Assembly (NCBI RefSeq): GCF_008369935.1
Contig: NZ_VTUZ01000045.1
Span: 1-64,000 of the forward strand
DNA from: Paraburkholderia panacisoli
GTDB taxonomy: Bacteria; Pseudomonadota; Gammaproteobacteria; Burkholderiales; Burkholderiaceae
Direction: 5' to 3'
Length of the DNA: 64,000 nt
The translations under genes were made by a program, and so were the position numbers. Each line of letters begins with the position of its first letter. The first letter of the stretch is position 1. A model generated the notes under the pieces. The model searched no databases. It was not told where the DNA came from and worked only from the letters and a program-made list of their open reading frames with translations. Below are positions 33,679 to 44,123 of this stretch, piece after piece.

Positions 33679-36540
33679 TTATTTAGCGATCGACGCGCTC
33701 TTGAGACGGCCGAAAGCGCCTTCGACCAGCGCCTTCTGCTGCTCGTAGTGCTTCGCGTAGTAGCCGACTGCCGGCGAGGCCGAAGCCGGACGGCCGCTGT
33801 ATGCCAGCTTCTGTCCTTCCTTCATGCCTTCCTTCAGGTGGTGCTCGATGTAGAACCACGGGCCCTGATTCTGCGGCTCGTCCTGCACCCAGACCACTTC
33901 GGTCGCGTTGTCGTACTTCTTCATTTCCGCTTCGAACTGCTTGTGCGCGAACGGATAGAGCTGTTCGATACGGATGATCGCGACGTCGTTCGACTTGGTT
34001 TCGCGGCGATGCGCCACCAGGTCGTAGTACACGCGGCCCGAGCAGGCCACCACGCGCTTGACCTTCTTCGCGTCGACCGCTTCGTCCACTTCGCCGATGA
34101 TCGGCTGGAACGCGCCCTTCGCGAGTTCCGACAGATCCGACACGGCTTCCTTGTGACGCAGCAGCGACTTCGGCGTAGCGACGATCAGCGGCTTGCGGAA
34201 CAGGCGGATCATCTGACGACGCAGCAGGTGGAAAATCTGCGCCGGCGTGGTCGGCTGAACGACCTGCATGTTGTGGTCTGCGCACAGTTGCAGGAAACGC
34301 TCGATACGCGCCGACGAGTGCTCCGGACCCTGACCTTCGTAGCCGTGCGGCAGCAGCATCGTGAGACCCGACACGCGGCCCCACTTCACTTCGCCCGACG
34401 AGATGAACTGGTCGATCACGACTTGCGCGCCGTTCACGAAGTCGCCGAACTGCGCTTCCCATGCGACGAACGTATTCGGTTCAGCGGTCGAGTAACCGTA
34501 TTCGAAGCCCAGCACCGCTTCTTCCGACAGCACCGAGTCGATCACCGTGAACTTCGCCTGACCTTCGGCGATGTTCTGCAGCGGCACGTAGGTGCCGTCG
34601 TTCCAGCGCTCGCGGTTCTGATCGTGCAGCACCGCGTGACGGTGCGTGAACGTGCCGCGGCCCGAGTCCTGACCGGTCAGGCGCACGGCATAGCCGGACG
34701 CGACCAGCGACGCGAATGCCAGGTGTTCGCCCATGCCCCAGTCGAGCTTCGCTTCGCCACGGCCCATCGCGCGACGGTCGTTGATGACGCGCTCGACCAG
34801 CGGGTGAACCTTGAAGTTTTCCGGGATCGTGGTGATGCGTTCGGCGAGGCGCTTCAGTTCCGCGAGCGGCACGGCCGTGTCGGCTGCGTCGGTCCACTTG
34901 CGGTTCAGGAACGGCACCCAGTCCACCGCGTACTTGCTCTTGTAGTTCGAGAGCACCGGATCGATCGTGTGATGGCCTTCGTCCATTGCCTTGCGGTAGG
35001 CCTTGACGTATTCGTCCGCGTCGTCGGCCTTGATCACGCCCTGTTGCACCAGCTTTTCAGCGTACAGCGCGCGCGTGCCCGGGTGCTTCGCAATCGTCTT
35101 GTACATCAGCGGCTGCGTGACCGCCGGCGTGTCCTGCTCGTTGTGGCCCAGCTTGCGGAAGCAGACGATGTCGACGACGACGTCCTTGTGGAACTGCATC
35201 CGGAAGTCGATCGCCATCTGCGTAGCCAGAACGACCGCTTCGGGATCGTCACCGTTCACGTGCAGCACCGGCGCTTCGATCATCTTGACGACGTCCGAGC
35301 AGTACAACGTGGAGCGCGAGTCGCGCGGGTCCGACGTCGTGAAGCCGATCTGGTTGTTGATGACGATGTGCAGCGTGCCGTGCGTGCCGTAACCGCGCGT
35401 TTGCGCGAGGTTCAGCGTTTCCATCACGACGCCCTGGCCTGCGAAGGCCGCGTCGCCGTGGATCTGCACCGGCAGCACTTGCAGGCCGCTGTCGTCGCCG
35501 CGACGGTCCATCCGGGCCTTCGCCGAACCTTCAACCACCGGGTTGACGATTTCGAGGTGCGACGGGTTGAACGCGAGCGACAGGTGAACCGGGCCGCCGT
35601 CGGTCGAGACGTCCGACGAGAAACCCTTGTGGTACTTCACGTCGCCGGCCGGCAGATCATCGACGTGCTTGCCTTCGAATTCGGCGAACAGGTCGGCCGG
35701 CATCTTGCCGAGCGTATTGACCAGCACGTTCAGACGGCCACGGTGCGCCATCGCGATGACGATTTCCTGAACACCGCGCGCGCCACCATGACGCACGACT
35801 TCGTCCATCGACGCGATGAAGCTTTCGCCGCCTTCGAGCGAGAAGCGCTTCTGGCCGACGTACTTGGTGTGCAGGAAGCGCTCGAGGCCTTCAGCGGCCG
35901 TCAAGCGGTTCAGGATGTGCTTCTTCTTGTCGTTGCTGAAGTTCGGCGTCGAACGGATCGATTCGAGCCGTTCCTTCCACCAGCGCTTCTGTTCCGGATC
36001 GCTGATGTACATGTACTCGGCGCCGATCTGGCCGCAGTACGTGTCGCGCAATGCCTTGACGATCTCGCGCAGCGAGGCCTTCTCGAATCCGAAATACAGA
36101 TTCGTGGCGCTGAACTCCTGGTCCATGTCGGCTTCGGTGAAGTCGTAGAACGCGGGTTCGAGTTCGGGGATGGCGGGACGTTCGCGACGCTTCAGAGGAT
36201 CGAGATTGGCCCATTGCGAGCCGAGGAAACGATATGCGCCGATGAGAGACTGGACATAAACCTGCTTGCGGGCAGTCGCGAGATCTTCGCCGCCGGCAGC
36301 CGTGCGCGGGATGAAGGCGTTAGCCTTGGCCCGTTGTGCAAACGATTCGACGATCGGGCCATGGGCCACGTCGTTGGCATTGCTGCCGTCCGATGCAGGA
36401 ACGTTCTGCAATGCGTCGAAATAGCTGCGCCAGTTCTCGGGCACTGACGCCGGATTATCGAGATACGCTTCGTACATTTCTTCTACGTACGGAGCATTGC
36501 CGCCGAACAAATAAGAGTTCGACTGGAATTGCTTCATCAT
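33679..36540 (-). CDS. odhA: 2-oxoglutarate dehydrogenase E1 component
   Basis: About 953 residues, full length for the thiamine-diphosphate E1. The N-terminus SYLFGGNAPYVEEMYEAYL is followed by HRGRLNVLVNTLGKMP, KYHKGFSSDV, VNNQIGFTTSDPRDSRST-type thiamine-binding blocks and, near the C-terminus, VQDEPQNQGPWFYIEHHL. It decarboxylates 2-oxoglutarate and passes succinyl to OdhB. ATG 36540 is preferred because AAAGGTGA lies 8 bases upstream; the GTG at 36552 would place the ribosome binding site inside the gene. It is first in the operon. Confidence 0.95.
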   Translation of the reverse strand: MMKQFQSNSYLFGGNAPYVEEMYEAYLDNPASVPENWRSYFDALQNVPASDGSNANDVAHGPIVESFAQRAKANAFIPRTAAGGEDLATARKQVYVQSLIGAYRFLGSQWANLDPLKRRERPAIPELEPAFYDFTEADMDQEFSATNLYFGFEKASLREIVKALRDTYCGQIGAEYMYISDPEQKRWWKERLESIRSTPNFSNDKKKHILNRLTAAEGLERFLHTKYVGQKRFSLEGGESFIASMDEVVRHGGARGVQEIVIAMAHRGRLNVLVNTLGKMPADLFAEFEGKHVDDLPAGDVKYHKGFSSDVSTDGGPVHLSLAFNPSHLEIVNPVVEGSAKARMDRRGDDSGLQVLPVQIHGDAAFAGQGVVMETLNLAQTRGYGTHGTLHIVINNQIGFTTSDPRDSRSTLYCSDVVKMIEAPVLHVNGDDPEAVVLATQMAIDFRMQFHKDVVVDIVCFRKLGHNEQDTPAVTQPLMYKTIAKHPGTRALYAEKLVQQGVIKADDADEYVKAYRKAMDEGHHTIDPVLSNYKSKYAVDWVPFLNRKWTDAADTAVPLAELKRLAERITTIPENFKVHPLVERVINDRRAMGRGEAKLDWGMGEHLAFASLVASGYAVRLTGQDSGRGTFTHRHAVLHDQNRERWNDGTYVPLQNIAEGQAKFTVIDSVLSEEAVLGFEYGYSTAEPNTFVAWEAQFGDFVNGAQVVIDQFISSGEVKWGRVSGLTMLLPHGYEGQGPEHSSARIERFLQLCADHNMQVVQPTTPAQIFHLLRRQMIRLFRKPLIVATPKSLLRHKEAVSDLSELAKGAFQPIIGEVDEAVDAKKVKRVVACSGRVYYDLVAHRRETKSNDVAIIRIEQLYPFAHKQFEAEMKKYDNATEVVWVQDEPQNQGPWFYIEHHLKEGMKEGQKLAYSGRPASASPAVGYYAKHYEQQKALVEGAFGRLKSASIAK

Positions 36541-36933
36541 TTTTACGCTCACCTTTCTTCGAGTTTCTCGAGAAATAGCGGGTTACAGAACCTTCCGCGA
36601 CACGGCCTGACCGTTTAGCGGATTGCGCGAATCAAGTCTTGCTTGGAAGGACCTAAAACTTTGCACCCGGGGAGCATAGCACAGAACGAATAGTCCAGAT
36701 AGCAGGCGAATTGCCGCTCGAGCCCGTCGCGACGGGCTTTCGCCGCTCTTTTCAGGTCTCGCAACACACTTCTGTGAAAAACGCGAATGAACCAATGACG
36801 AACCACGGGCGACGGCGCGCAACGTTCCCGAAGCCCAGAAACGGCAAAAGCCACCCGGAGGTGGCTTCTGCGTGGCTTCTGCTTGCAACGTACTGCCGCA
36901 GATCGCCGCGAACTACGTCAGGCCGCGGCCTGC
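36541..36933. promoter_or_regulatory. odhA leader region and typA terminator
   Basis: About 390 bases without a gene. The left part is the long leader and promoter region of odhA, with a TATGCT element around 36675-36680 on the minus strand but no good -35. The right part holds the typA terminator. Confidence 0.4.
36845..36866 (-). terminator. rho-independent terminator after typA
   Basis: On the minus strand AGCCACC-TCCG-GGTGGCT is followed by TTTT. It lies 68-90 bases after the typA stop. Confidence 0.75.
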
Positions 36934-38760
36934 TTAGTCCACCGCGCCCTTGCGGCTTGCGCTACGGCGCTCGTGTTCCTTCAGGTAACGCTTGCGCAGA
37001 CGGATCGACTGCGGCGTGACTTCGACCAGCTCGTCGTCGTCGATGAACTCGACCGCGTATTCCAGCGACATCTGGATCGGCGGCACGAGCCGCACTGCTT
37101 CGTCGGTACCCGACGAACGCACGTTGGTCAGCTGCTTGCCCTTGATCGGGTTCACGACCAGGTCGTTGTCGCGGCTGTGGATGCCGATGATCATGCCTTC
37201 GTACAGCGGCTCACCCGGCGATACGAACATGCGGCCGCGATCCTGCAGCTTCCACAATGCGTACGCAACCGCCGCGCCGTCGTCTTGCGAAATCAGCACG
37301 CCGTTGCGGCGCTCGCCAACCGCGCCTTCCTTGACCGGCTGGTACGAGTCGAACGTGTGGCTCATCAGGCCCGTGCCGCGCGTGAGCGTCAGGAATTCCG
37401 ACTGGAAGCCGATCAGGCCACGCGCCGAAATACGGTACTCGAGACGCGTGCGGCCACGACCGTCCGATGCCATGTCGAGCATTTCACCCTTGCGGCGGCC
37501 CAGCTCTTCCATCACGCCACCCTGGTGGCCGTCTTCCATGTCGACGGTCAGGTTTTCGTACGGCTCGTGCTTCACGCCGTCGACTTCCGTCATCACCACG
37601 CGCGGACGCGACACGGCCAGCTCGTAGCCTTCGCGGCGCATGTTTTCCACGAGAATGGTCAGGTGCAGCTCGCCACGGCCCGCCACTTCGAACGTGGTTT
37701 CGTCGCCGGTTTCCTTCACACGCAGCGCGACGTTGTGGTTCAGTTCCTTCATCAGGCGGTCGCGAATCTGACGGCTCGTGACGAACTTGCCTTCGCGGCC
37801 GGCCAGCGGCGACGAATTGACGAGGAAGTTCATCGTCAGCGTGGGTTCGTCGACGGTGATCATCGGCAGCGCGTCCGGCTGTTCCTGTGCGCAGATGGTC
37901 ACGCCGATGCCGATTTCCTCAATGCCGTTGATCAGCACGATGTCGCCGGCTTCAGCCGAGTCGACCTGCACGCGCTCGAGGCCCTTGAACGACAGCACCT
38001 GGTTGATCTTGCGGTTCAGGATCGCGCCGTCCGGGCCCGAACGCACGGCGACGGCCATGCCCGGCTTGATGCGGCCGCGCGTGATGCGGCCCACGCCGAT
38101 ACGGCCGACGTACGACGAGTAGTCCAGCGAAGTGATCTGCAGTTGCAGCGGCGCATCCGGATCGGCCGGGCGCACCGGCACGTGCTGGAGCACGGCTTCG
38201 AACAGCGGGCGCATGTCGCCTTCGCGCACGTCCGGGGTCAAGCCGGCGTAGCCGTTCAGGCCCGACGCGTAGACGATCGGGAAGTCGAGCTGTTCGTCGG
38301 TTGCGCCCAGCTTGTCGAACAGGTCGAACGTCTGGTTGATCACCCAGTCGATTCGCGCGCCCGGACGGTCCACCTTGTTGATCACGACGATCGGCTTCAG
38401 GCCGAGCGCCAGCGCCTTCTTGGTCACGAAGCGCGTTTGCGGCATCGGGCCTTCGACGGCGTCGACCAGCAGCAGCACCGAGTCGACCATCGACAGCACG
38501 CGCTCCACTTCACCGCCGAAGTCGGCGTGGCCCGGGGTGTCGACGATGTTGATGTGGGTGCCTTCGTACTCGACCGCGCAGTTCTTCGAAAGGATCGTGA
38601 TGCCACGCTCCTTTTCGATGTCGTTCGAGTCCATCACGCGCTCGGCGATCTGCTGGTTGTCACGGAACGTGGCGGTCTGACGGAGGAGCTGGTCGACGAG
38701 CGTAGTCTTGCCGTGGTCGACGTGGGCAATGATGGCGATGTTGCGTAGGGCGCGAGTCAT
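36934..38760 (-). CDS. typA: translational GTPase TypA/BipA
   Basis: 608 residues. P-loop HVDHGKTTLVDQLLRQ at 13-28, switch I with EKERGITILSKN, DTPGHADFGGEVERVLSMVD, and NKVDRP for guanine binding. Domains II/III/V and a C-terminal domain follow (RGLIGFQSEFLTLTRGTG). It acts on the 70S ribosome in subunit assembly and stress adaptation. It is transcribed alone, with a terminator downstream and divergent from the marR efflux operon. Confidence 0.96.
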   Translation of the reverse strand: MTRALRNIAIIAHVDHGKTTLVDQLLRQTATFRDNQQIAERVMDSNDIEKERGITILSKNCAVEYEGTHINIVDTPGHADFGGEVERVLSMVDSVLLLVDAVEGPMPQTRFVTKKALALGLKPIVVINKVDRPGARIDWVINQTFDLFDKLGATDEQLDFPIVYASGLNGYAGLTPDVREGDMRPLFEAVLQHVPVRPADPDAPLQLQITSLDYSSYVGRIGVGRITRGRIKPGMAVAVRSGPDGAILNRKINQVLSFKGLERVQVDSAEAGDIVLINGIEEIGIGVTICAQEQPDALPMITVDEPTLTMNFLVNSSPLAGREGKFVTSRQIRDRLMKELNHNVALRVKETGDETTFEVAGRGELHLTILVENMRREGYELAVSRPRVVMTEVDGVKHEPYENLTVDMEDGHQGGVMEELGRRKGEMLDMASDGRGRTRLEYRISARGLIGFQSEFLTLTRGTGLMSHTFDSYQPVKEGAVGERRNGVLISQDDGAAVAYALWKLQDRGRMFVSPGEPLYEGMIIGIHSRDNDLVVNPIKGKQLTNVRSSGTDEAVRLVPPIQMSLEYAVEFIDDDELVEVTPQSIRLRKRYLKEHERRSASRKGAVD

Positions 38761-39102
38761 AGGAAACCTGGAGACAGTTGGAGTGCGCCGCTTGCTTACC
38801 GCTTGCTTATGCCGGTTACGTTACTGATACCAACCACGACAAGCCCAAAGCGCACTTTTGGGAACCCAATATTGTAGCACGCGGGGATGAAGCTTTCTGG
38901 GTATTCCCTGATAGACCATGCGCCGCCGCTGTCGCAACGCGCTTGTCGCAGCCCGAATCCGCCCGGGTAGCCTACGGGAAATCGCGCCCTATTATCTGTC
39001 GAAATCGGAAAGATCCTTGCCTAAGCTGTAATAACGCTTGCCGCGTCAATCAACCGCGCCCTATAATCCTGCCTAGTCAACCATTGCATTCGCACGAGAA
39101 TC
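38761..39102. promoter_or_regulatory. divergent promoter region typA / marR
   Basis: About 340 bases with no gene, containing the marR promoter at 39038-39067. The typA promoter on the minus strand could not be pinned down. Confidence 0.5.
39038..39067 (+). promoter_or_regulatory. sigma-70 promoter of the marR-efflux operon
   Basis: TTGCCG at 39038-39043 and a perfect TATAAT at 39062-39067, spaced by 18 bases, would start transcription near 39074, about 30 bases before the marR ATG. Confidence 0.7.
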
Positions 39103-39618
39103 ATGCCGGAGCCGTCCTCTACCCCAACGTCGGATCCTCGCGAATATCAGTTAGGTGAAAGCGTCGGCTACCTGATCTCGCGAGTGAAATCGACCCTGTC
39201 GAATCTGGTCACGCAGCGGAGCATGGCCGAACTTGGCATCACCAGCCAGCAAGGTAGCATCCTGTTCATGGTGGCGAGCGGCAAGTGCCTGCTGGCCGCC
39301 GAACTGGCCCGTGAATATGGAATCGACGCGAGCGCGGTCACGCGCCTGATCGACCGGCTCGAGAAGCGCGGCCTGCTGACCCGGGTGCGCAGCAATGAAG
39401 ACCGGCGCGTCGTGCGCCTCGCGCTGACACCGGAAGGCGACGCGATCGCAGCCAGGATGCCGGCGATTTTCAACGGCGTGCTGGATAGCCTGCTCGGCGG
39501 TTTCACGCCCGAGGAAGTGGGCTTCCTGAAGAGCATGCTGCGCCGCGTACTCGTCAATGCCGGCGAACAAACGGGACTAACCCGTGATGCAGCAAGCAAT
39601 CTTGACAGCAAATCGTAA
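39103..39618 (+). CDS. MarR-family transcriptional regulator
   Basis: 171 residues. The winged helix region reads LGITSQQGSILFMVASGKCL, AAELAREYGIDASAVTRLID, RLEKRGLLTRVRSNEDRRVV and RLALTPEGDAIAARMP, the standard MarR pattern, with dimerisation helices at both ends. It is likely the local repressor (EmrR-like) of the three efflux genes that follow at 50-80 base spacing and responds to a phenolic or drug ligand. Its own promoter sits just upstream, so autoregulation is likely. Confidence 0.9.
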   Translation: MPEPSSTPTSDPREYQLGESVGYLISRVKSTLSNLVTQRSMAELGITSQQGSILFMVASGKCLLAAELAREYGIDASAVTRLIDRLEKRGLLTRVRSNEDRRVVRLALTPEGDAIAARMPAIFNGVLDSLLGGFTPEEVGFLKSMLRRVLVNAGEQTGLTRDAASNLDSKS

Positions 39619-39667
39619 GAAATTGCTTGCTGCGTCCATCATTACATTCCACTCAAAGAGTCGAGCG

Positions 39668-41176
39668 ATGAAACCCCTTTTCCTGTCCGCGCCCGCGCTT
39701 CCGAGCCGGGCCGCTGTCGCCGCCGCGGTGACGGCGCTCGCCCTCACGGGGTGCGCGAACTACATCGGCGTGAAGAGCGACAAGCAGATGTCCTCGCCGA
39801 CTCAATACGAATCCACGCAGAGTCTGCCCGCCGAAGGCGGCCAATGGCCGTCGCTCGACTGGGCCAACCAGTTCGGTGACCCGCAACTGCCCAAGCTGAT
39901 CGCCGAAGCGCTCGACGGCAGCCCGTCGATTGCGCAGGCGCAGGCGCGTCTCGCGAAGGCGTCCTCGTATATCGAGACTTCGCGCGCGGCGCTCTTCCCC
40001 AAGGTCGAGGCCAGCTATTCATGGACTCGCGAACTGTACTCCGCCAATGCGCTTTTCCCGCCTCCCTTTGGCGGCACCTGGTATAGCGAGAACAACGTGC
40101 TCGCGAGCGCGTCGTGGGATCTCGACCTGTGGGGCAAGAACCGTCAGCGCCTGGGCCAGGCCGTGTCGCAGGAAAGGGCCGCACAGGCCGACATGCAGCA
40201 GGCGCGCGTGACGCTCGCCGCGTCCGTGGCGAGCACCTACAACCAGCTCGCGCAGCTGTACGCGTTCCGTGAAATCGCCGAGCACGAAATCGCCAACCGC
40301 CAGGACGTCGGCCGCATCACCGACGGCCGCGTGACGGCCGGCCTCGACACCAACGTCGAGCGACAAACCGCGGCCGGCAACATCGCGACCAGCCAGTCGA
40401 ACCTGACCGACCTCGACGGCCAGATCACCGTCGTGCGCTACCAGTTGGGCGCGCTGCTCGGCAAGGGTCCGGATCGTGGCCTGCAAATCGCCAAGCCGAC
40501 GCTGACCGGCGGCGACAAGGTGGCGCTGCCGAACAATATTCCGGCCGACCTCGTCGCGCGGCGCGCGGATATCGTCGCTGCGCGCTGGCAGGTCGAAGCT
40601 GCGATGCACGACGTGAAGGAAGCGAAAGCGGAGTTCTTCCCGGACGTCAATCTCGCAGCCGGCTTCGGTTTCGACGCATTCGGCTGGGGCCGCTTCCTCA
40701 CCGCGTCAAGCCGTCAGATCCAGTTCGGCCCGGCGATCCACCTGCCGATCTTCGACGCCGGCGCGCTGCGCTCGCAGTTGAAGGGCCGTTATGCCGACTT
40801 CGACCTGGACGTGGCGAACTACAACCAGACGCTGATCAACGCTCTCCAGGACGTCTCGACGCAAGTGGCGTCGATCCGTTCGATCGACCGGCAAGAGGGC
40901 GACGCACAACGCGCGCTCGACGCGTCGAGCAAGGCATATCAGCTGGCGGTGATCCGCTATAAGGCCGGCCTGTCGCCGCAGTTGCAGGTGCTGACCGCCG
41001 ACGACAACCGCCTCGCCGCCGAACAGACGGTGACGAGCCTGAAGATGCGCCGCCGCAATCTGCAGATCGGCCTCATCAAGGCGCTGGGCGGCGGTTTCGA
41101 CGCAACGCAGACCGGCCTCGTGGTGCCGACCGATGCCCCGGCATCGGCCCCCGCCGCGACTGCCGCTGTGAACTGA
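39668..41176 (+). CDS. outer-membrane efflux lipoprotein (NodT/OprM family)
   Basis: 502 residues. A lipoprotein signal ends in LALTGCAN (lipid Cys near residue 35). Two repeats of the TolC-type alpha-barrel follow, with NQFGDPQLPKLIAEALDGSP, ASWDLDLWGKNRQRLGQ and LRSQLKGRYADFDLDVANY. It makes the outer-membrane duct of a tripartite pump together with the EmrA- and EmrB-like proteins encoded next. ATG 39668 has GAG close by; an earlier in-frame start would put a long hydrophilic leader before the signal. Confidence 0.92.
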   Translation: MKPLFLSAPALPSRAAVAAAVTALALTGCANYIGVKSDKQMSSPTQYESTQSLPAEGGQWPSLDWANQFGDPQLPKLIAEALDGSPSIAQAQARLAKASSYIETSRAALFPKVEASYSWTRELYSANALFPPPFGGTWYSENNVLASASWDLDLWGKNRQRLGQAVSQERAAQADMQQARVTLAASVASTYNQLAQLYAFREIAEHEIANRQDVGRITDGRVTAGLDTNVERQTAAGNIATSQSNLTDLDGQITVVRYQLGALLGKGPDRGLQIAKPTLTGGDKVALPNNIPADLVARRADIVAARWQVEAAMHDVKEAKAEFFPDVNLAAGFGFDAFGWGRFLTASSRQIQFGPAIHLPIFDAGALRSQLKGRYADFDLDVANYNQTLINALQDVSTQVASIRSIDRQEGDAQRALDASSKAYQLAVIRYKAGLSPQLQVLTADDNRLAAEQTVTSLKMRRRNLQIGLIKALGGGFDATQTGLVVPTDAPASAPAATAAVN

Positions 41177-41257
41177 GCGCGCGCAGCGCGGCCCGATCGA
41201 ACACACGCACGAACACCCGAATAAACGACGACGTTCAAGAGAATCCGGAGCACATCA

Positions 41258-42490
41258 ATGAGCACCCCCCAGCAGCCCGCGGCTAACCCACAGCCGTCGC
41301 AACCGGCGAACAGCGGCAAACGCAAGCGCATGATGACACTACTCGTCATCGTGATCCTGATCGCGGCCGTCGCCTACGGCCTGTACTACTTCCTCGTCGC
41401 GCGCTTCCATGAAGATACCGACGACGCCTACGTGAGCGGCAACGTCGTGCAGATCACGCCGCAAGTCACGGGCACCGTGATCGCGGTGAACGCGGACGAC
41501 ACGCAAGTCGTCAAGGCGGGCGATCCGCTCGTCGTGCTCGATCCGGCCGACGCGCGCGTCGCGCTGGAACAGGCCGAGGCGAATCTCGCGCAAACGGTGC
41601 GCCAGGTGCGCGGCCTGTTCGCCGACGACAACCAGTACCAGGCGCAAGTCGAACTGCGTCAGTCCGATCTGTCGCGCGCTCAGGACGATCTGAAGCGCCG
41701 TCTGACGGTCGCGCAAACCGGCGCGGTGTCGCAGGAAGAAATCTCGCACGCCCGCGACGCAGTGAAGAGCGCGCAAGCCGCCGTCGACGCCGCCAAGCAG
41801 CAACTGGCGTCGAACCGCGCACTGACCGCCAACACCACGATCGCGAACCATCCGAACGTGCAGGCCGCCGCCGCGAAGGTCCGCGACGCGTACCTGAACC
41901 ACGCGCGTAACGTCCTGCCGGCGCCCGTGACCGGCTACGTCGCCAAGCGCTCGGTGCAGGTCGGCCAGCGCGTGTCGCCGGGCACGCCGTTGATGGCGAT
42001 CGTGCCGCTTCACGACGTGTGGGTCGATGCCAATTTCAAGGAAGTGCAACTCAAGCACATGCGCATCGGCCAGCCGGTGGACCTGACGGCCGATGTGTAT
42101 GGTTCGTCGGTGCCGTATCACGGCAAGGTGGTCGGCTTCTCCGCAGGCACGGGTTCGGCGTTCTCGCTGCTGCCCGCGCAAAACGCGACCGGCAACTGGA
42201 TCAAGGTGGTGCAACGTCTGCCGGTGCGTATCGCGCTCGACCCGCAGGACCTCGACAAACACCCGCTGCGCATCGGCCTGTCGATGCAAGCCGACGTGAA
42301 CATCAAGGACGAGAACGGCGGTCAGCTCGGCCAGGCGCCGAACACGGCTTATCAGACCAACGTCTTCGACAAATACGGCGACGAAGCCGACGCGGAAATC
42401 GCTCGGATCATCGCGGAAAACGCGGGCCCGAACGGCGGCTCGCAGAAGTCGACGCAAGCTGGCGCGGCCAAGGCCGCCGCGAAGAGCTGA
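41258..42490 (+). CDS. emrA: EmrA-type membrane-fusion efflux adaptor
   Basis: 410 residues. One N-terminal membrane helix (LLVIVILIAAVAYGLYYFLV), then TDDAYVSGNVVQITPQVTGT, a split biotinyl-lipoyl-like domain, a coiled-coil hairpin (about residues 110-220) and VGQRVSPGTPLMAIVPLHDV. It bridges the EmrB pump to the outer-membrane NodT protein across the periplasm. CCGGAGCACATCA precedes ATG 41258. It is third of four genes in the operon. Confidence 0.93.
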   Translation: MSTPQQPAANPQPSQPANSGKRKRMMTLLVIVILIAAVAYGLYYFLVARFHEDTDDAYVSGNVVQITPQVTGTVIAVNADDTQVVKAGDPLVVLDPADARVALEQAEANLAQTVRQVRGLFADDNQYQAQVELRQSDLSRAQDDLKRRLTVAQTGAVSQEEISHARDAVKSAQAAVDAAKQQLASNRALTANTTIANHPNVQAAAAKVRDAYLNHARNVLPAPVTGYVAKRSVQVGQRVSPGTPLMAIVPLHDVWVDANFKEVQLKHMRIGQPVDLTADVYGSSVPYHGKVVGFSAGTGSAFSLLPAQNATGNWIKVVQRLPVRIALDPQDLDKHPLRIGLSMQADVNIKDENGGQLGQAPNTAYQTNVFDKYGDEADAEIARIIAENAGPNGGSQKSTQAGAAKAAAKS

Positions 42491-42526
42491 TACGAGCCGA
42501 ACGACGATTCATAGAAGGCTTCTTTA

Positions 42527-44089
42527 ATGGCTCAGGCTCAGGCGCAAGCCCCTCATCCGCCGCTCGAGGGCGCGCAACTGGTGATCGGCACCATCGCGGT
42601 GTCGCTCGCCGTGTTCATGAACGTTTTGGACACGTCGATTGCGAACGTGTCGATCCCGTCGATTTCCGGCGACCTCGGCGTGTCAGCCGACCAGGGCACA
42701 TGGGTGATCACCTCGTTCGCGGTCGCGAACGCGATCTCCGTGCCGCTGACCGGCTGGCTCACCGACCGCGTCGGCCAGGTGCGCCTGTTCATGGCGTCGA
42801 TCGTGCTGTTCGTGATCTCGTCATGGATGTGCGGCCTCGCGCCGACGCTGCCGTTTCTGCTGGCTTCGCGTGTGCTGCAAGGCGCGGTGGCCGGTCCGAT
42901 GATTCCGCTGTCGCAAACGCTGCTGCTCGCCAGCTATCCTCGCGCGAAGGCGCCGATGGCGTTATCGATGTGGGCGATGACCACGCTGATCGCACCCGTG
43001 GCCGGTCCGATTCTGGGCGGCTGGATCTCGGACAACATCTCGTGGCCATGGATTTTCTACGTCAACATCCCGGTCGGCGCGATCGCCGCCGTGGCGACGT
43101 GGATGATCTTCCGCAACCGCGACTCGGTGATCAGAAAAGCGCCGATCGACGGCGTCGGCCTCGGCCTGCTGATCGTCTGGGTCGGCTCGCTGCAGGTGAT
43201 GCTCGACAAGGGCAAGGACCTCGACTGGTTCTCGTCGACGACCGTCGTCGTGCTGGCGCTGGTCGCGGTGATCGCGCTCGCGTTTTTCATCGTCTGGGAA
43301 TTGACGGCCGAGCATCCGGTGGTGGACCTGTCGCTGTTTAGCCGGCGCAATTTCACCGGCGGCACCATCGCGTTGTCCGTGGGCTACGGGCTTTACTTCG
43401 GCAATCTTGTGTTGTTGCCGTTGTGGCTGCAAACCGATATCGGCTACACCGCGACCGAAGCCGGCCTGGTGATGGCGCCGGTCGGACTGTTCGCCGTGCT
43501 GCTGTCGCCGATCACGGGCAAGATCTTGCCGCGCACCGATCCGCGGTATATCGCGACGCTGTCGTTCCTCGTGTTCGCGCTGTGTTTCTGGATGCGCTCG
43601 CGTTATACGACGGGCGTCGACACATACTCGCTGCTGGTGCCCACCTTGATTCAGGGGATCGGCATGGCCGGGTTCTTCATCCCGCTCGTATCGATCACGT
43701 TGTCGGGGTTGCCGGGCAACCGGATTCCGGCGGCGTCGGGCTTGTCGAATTTCGTCCGGATCATGTGCGGCGGCATTGGCACCTCGGTCTTCCAGACCGC
43801 GTGGGATCACCGCACGATCATGCATCACGCACAACTGGCGGAGCAGGCCAATGCGTACAACCCGGTGTTCGAGCAATCGATCCGCCAGATGGGCGCGGCG
43901 GGGTTCAGTCAGCCGCAGGCATACGGTCTGTTCAATACGATGGCCACGCAGCAAGCCGCGCAGTTGGGCGTGAACGATCTGTTCTTTGTGTCGGCCGGCA
44001 TTTTCGTCGCGCTGATCGCGCTGATCTGGGTCACACGGCCGGAACGCGCCGGTGGCGATGCGGGTGCGGCGGCGGCGGCTGCGCATTGA
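42527..44089 (+). CDS. emrB: EmrB-type multidrug transporter (DHA2 family MFS)
   Basis: 520 residues with 14 predicted membrane helices. Motifs are MNVLDTSIANVSIPSISGDL, GWLTDRVGQVRLFMASIV (helix 2-3 loop) and GPILGGWISDNISWPWIFYV (motif C), typical of proton-driven DHA2 drug exporters. With EmrA and NodT it should pump hydrophobic compounds straight out of the cell. GAAGGCTTCTTTA precedes ATG 42527. It is the last gene of the operon, closed by a strong terminator. Confidence 0.94.
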   Translation: MAQAQAQAPHPPLEGAQLVIGTIAVSLAVFMNVLDTSIANVSIPSISGDLGVSADQGTWVITSFAVANAISVPLTGWLTDRVGQVRLFMASIVLFVISSWMCGLAPTLPFLLASRVLQGAVAGPMIPLSQTLLLASYPRAKAPMALSMWAMTTLIAPVAGPILGGWISDNISWPWIFYVNIPVGAIAAVATWMIFRNRDSVIRKAPIDGVGLGLLIVWVGSLQVMLDKGKDLDWFSSTTVVVLALVAVIALAFFIVWELTAEHPVVDLSLFSRRNFTGGTIALSVGYGLYFGNLVLLPLWLQTDIGYTATEAGLVMAPVGLFAVLLSPITGKILPRTDPRYIATLSFLVFALCFWMRSRYTTGVDTYSLLVPTLIQGIGMAGFFIPLVSITLSGLPGNRIPAASGLSNFVRIMCGGIGTSVFQTAWDHRTIMHHAQLAEQANAYNPVFEQSIRQMGAAGFSQPQAYGLFNTMATQQAAQLGVNDLFFVSAGIFVALIALIWVTRPERAGGDAGAAAAAAH

Positions 44090-44123
44090 GGCACCGCTTC
44101 AGTCCGACGAACCGGGCGATATG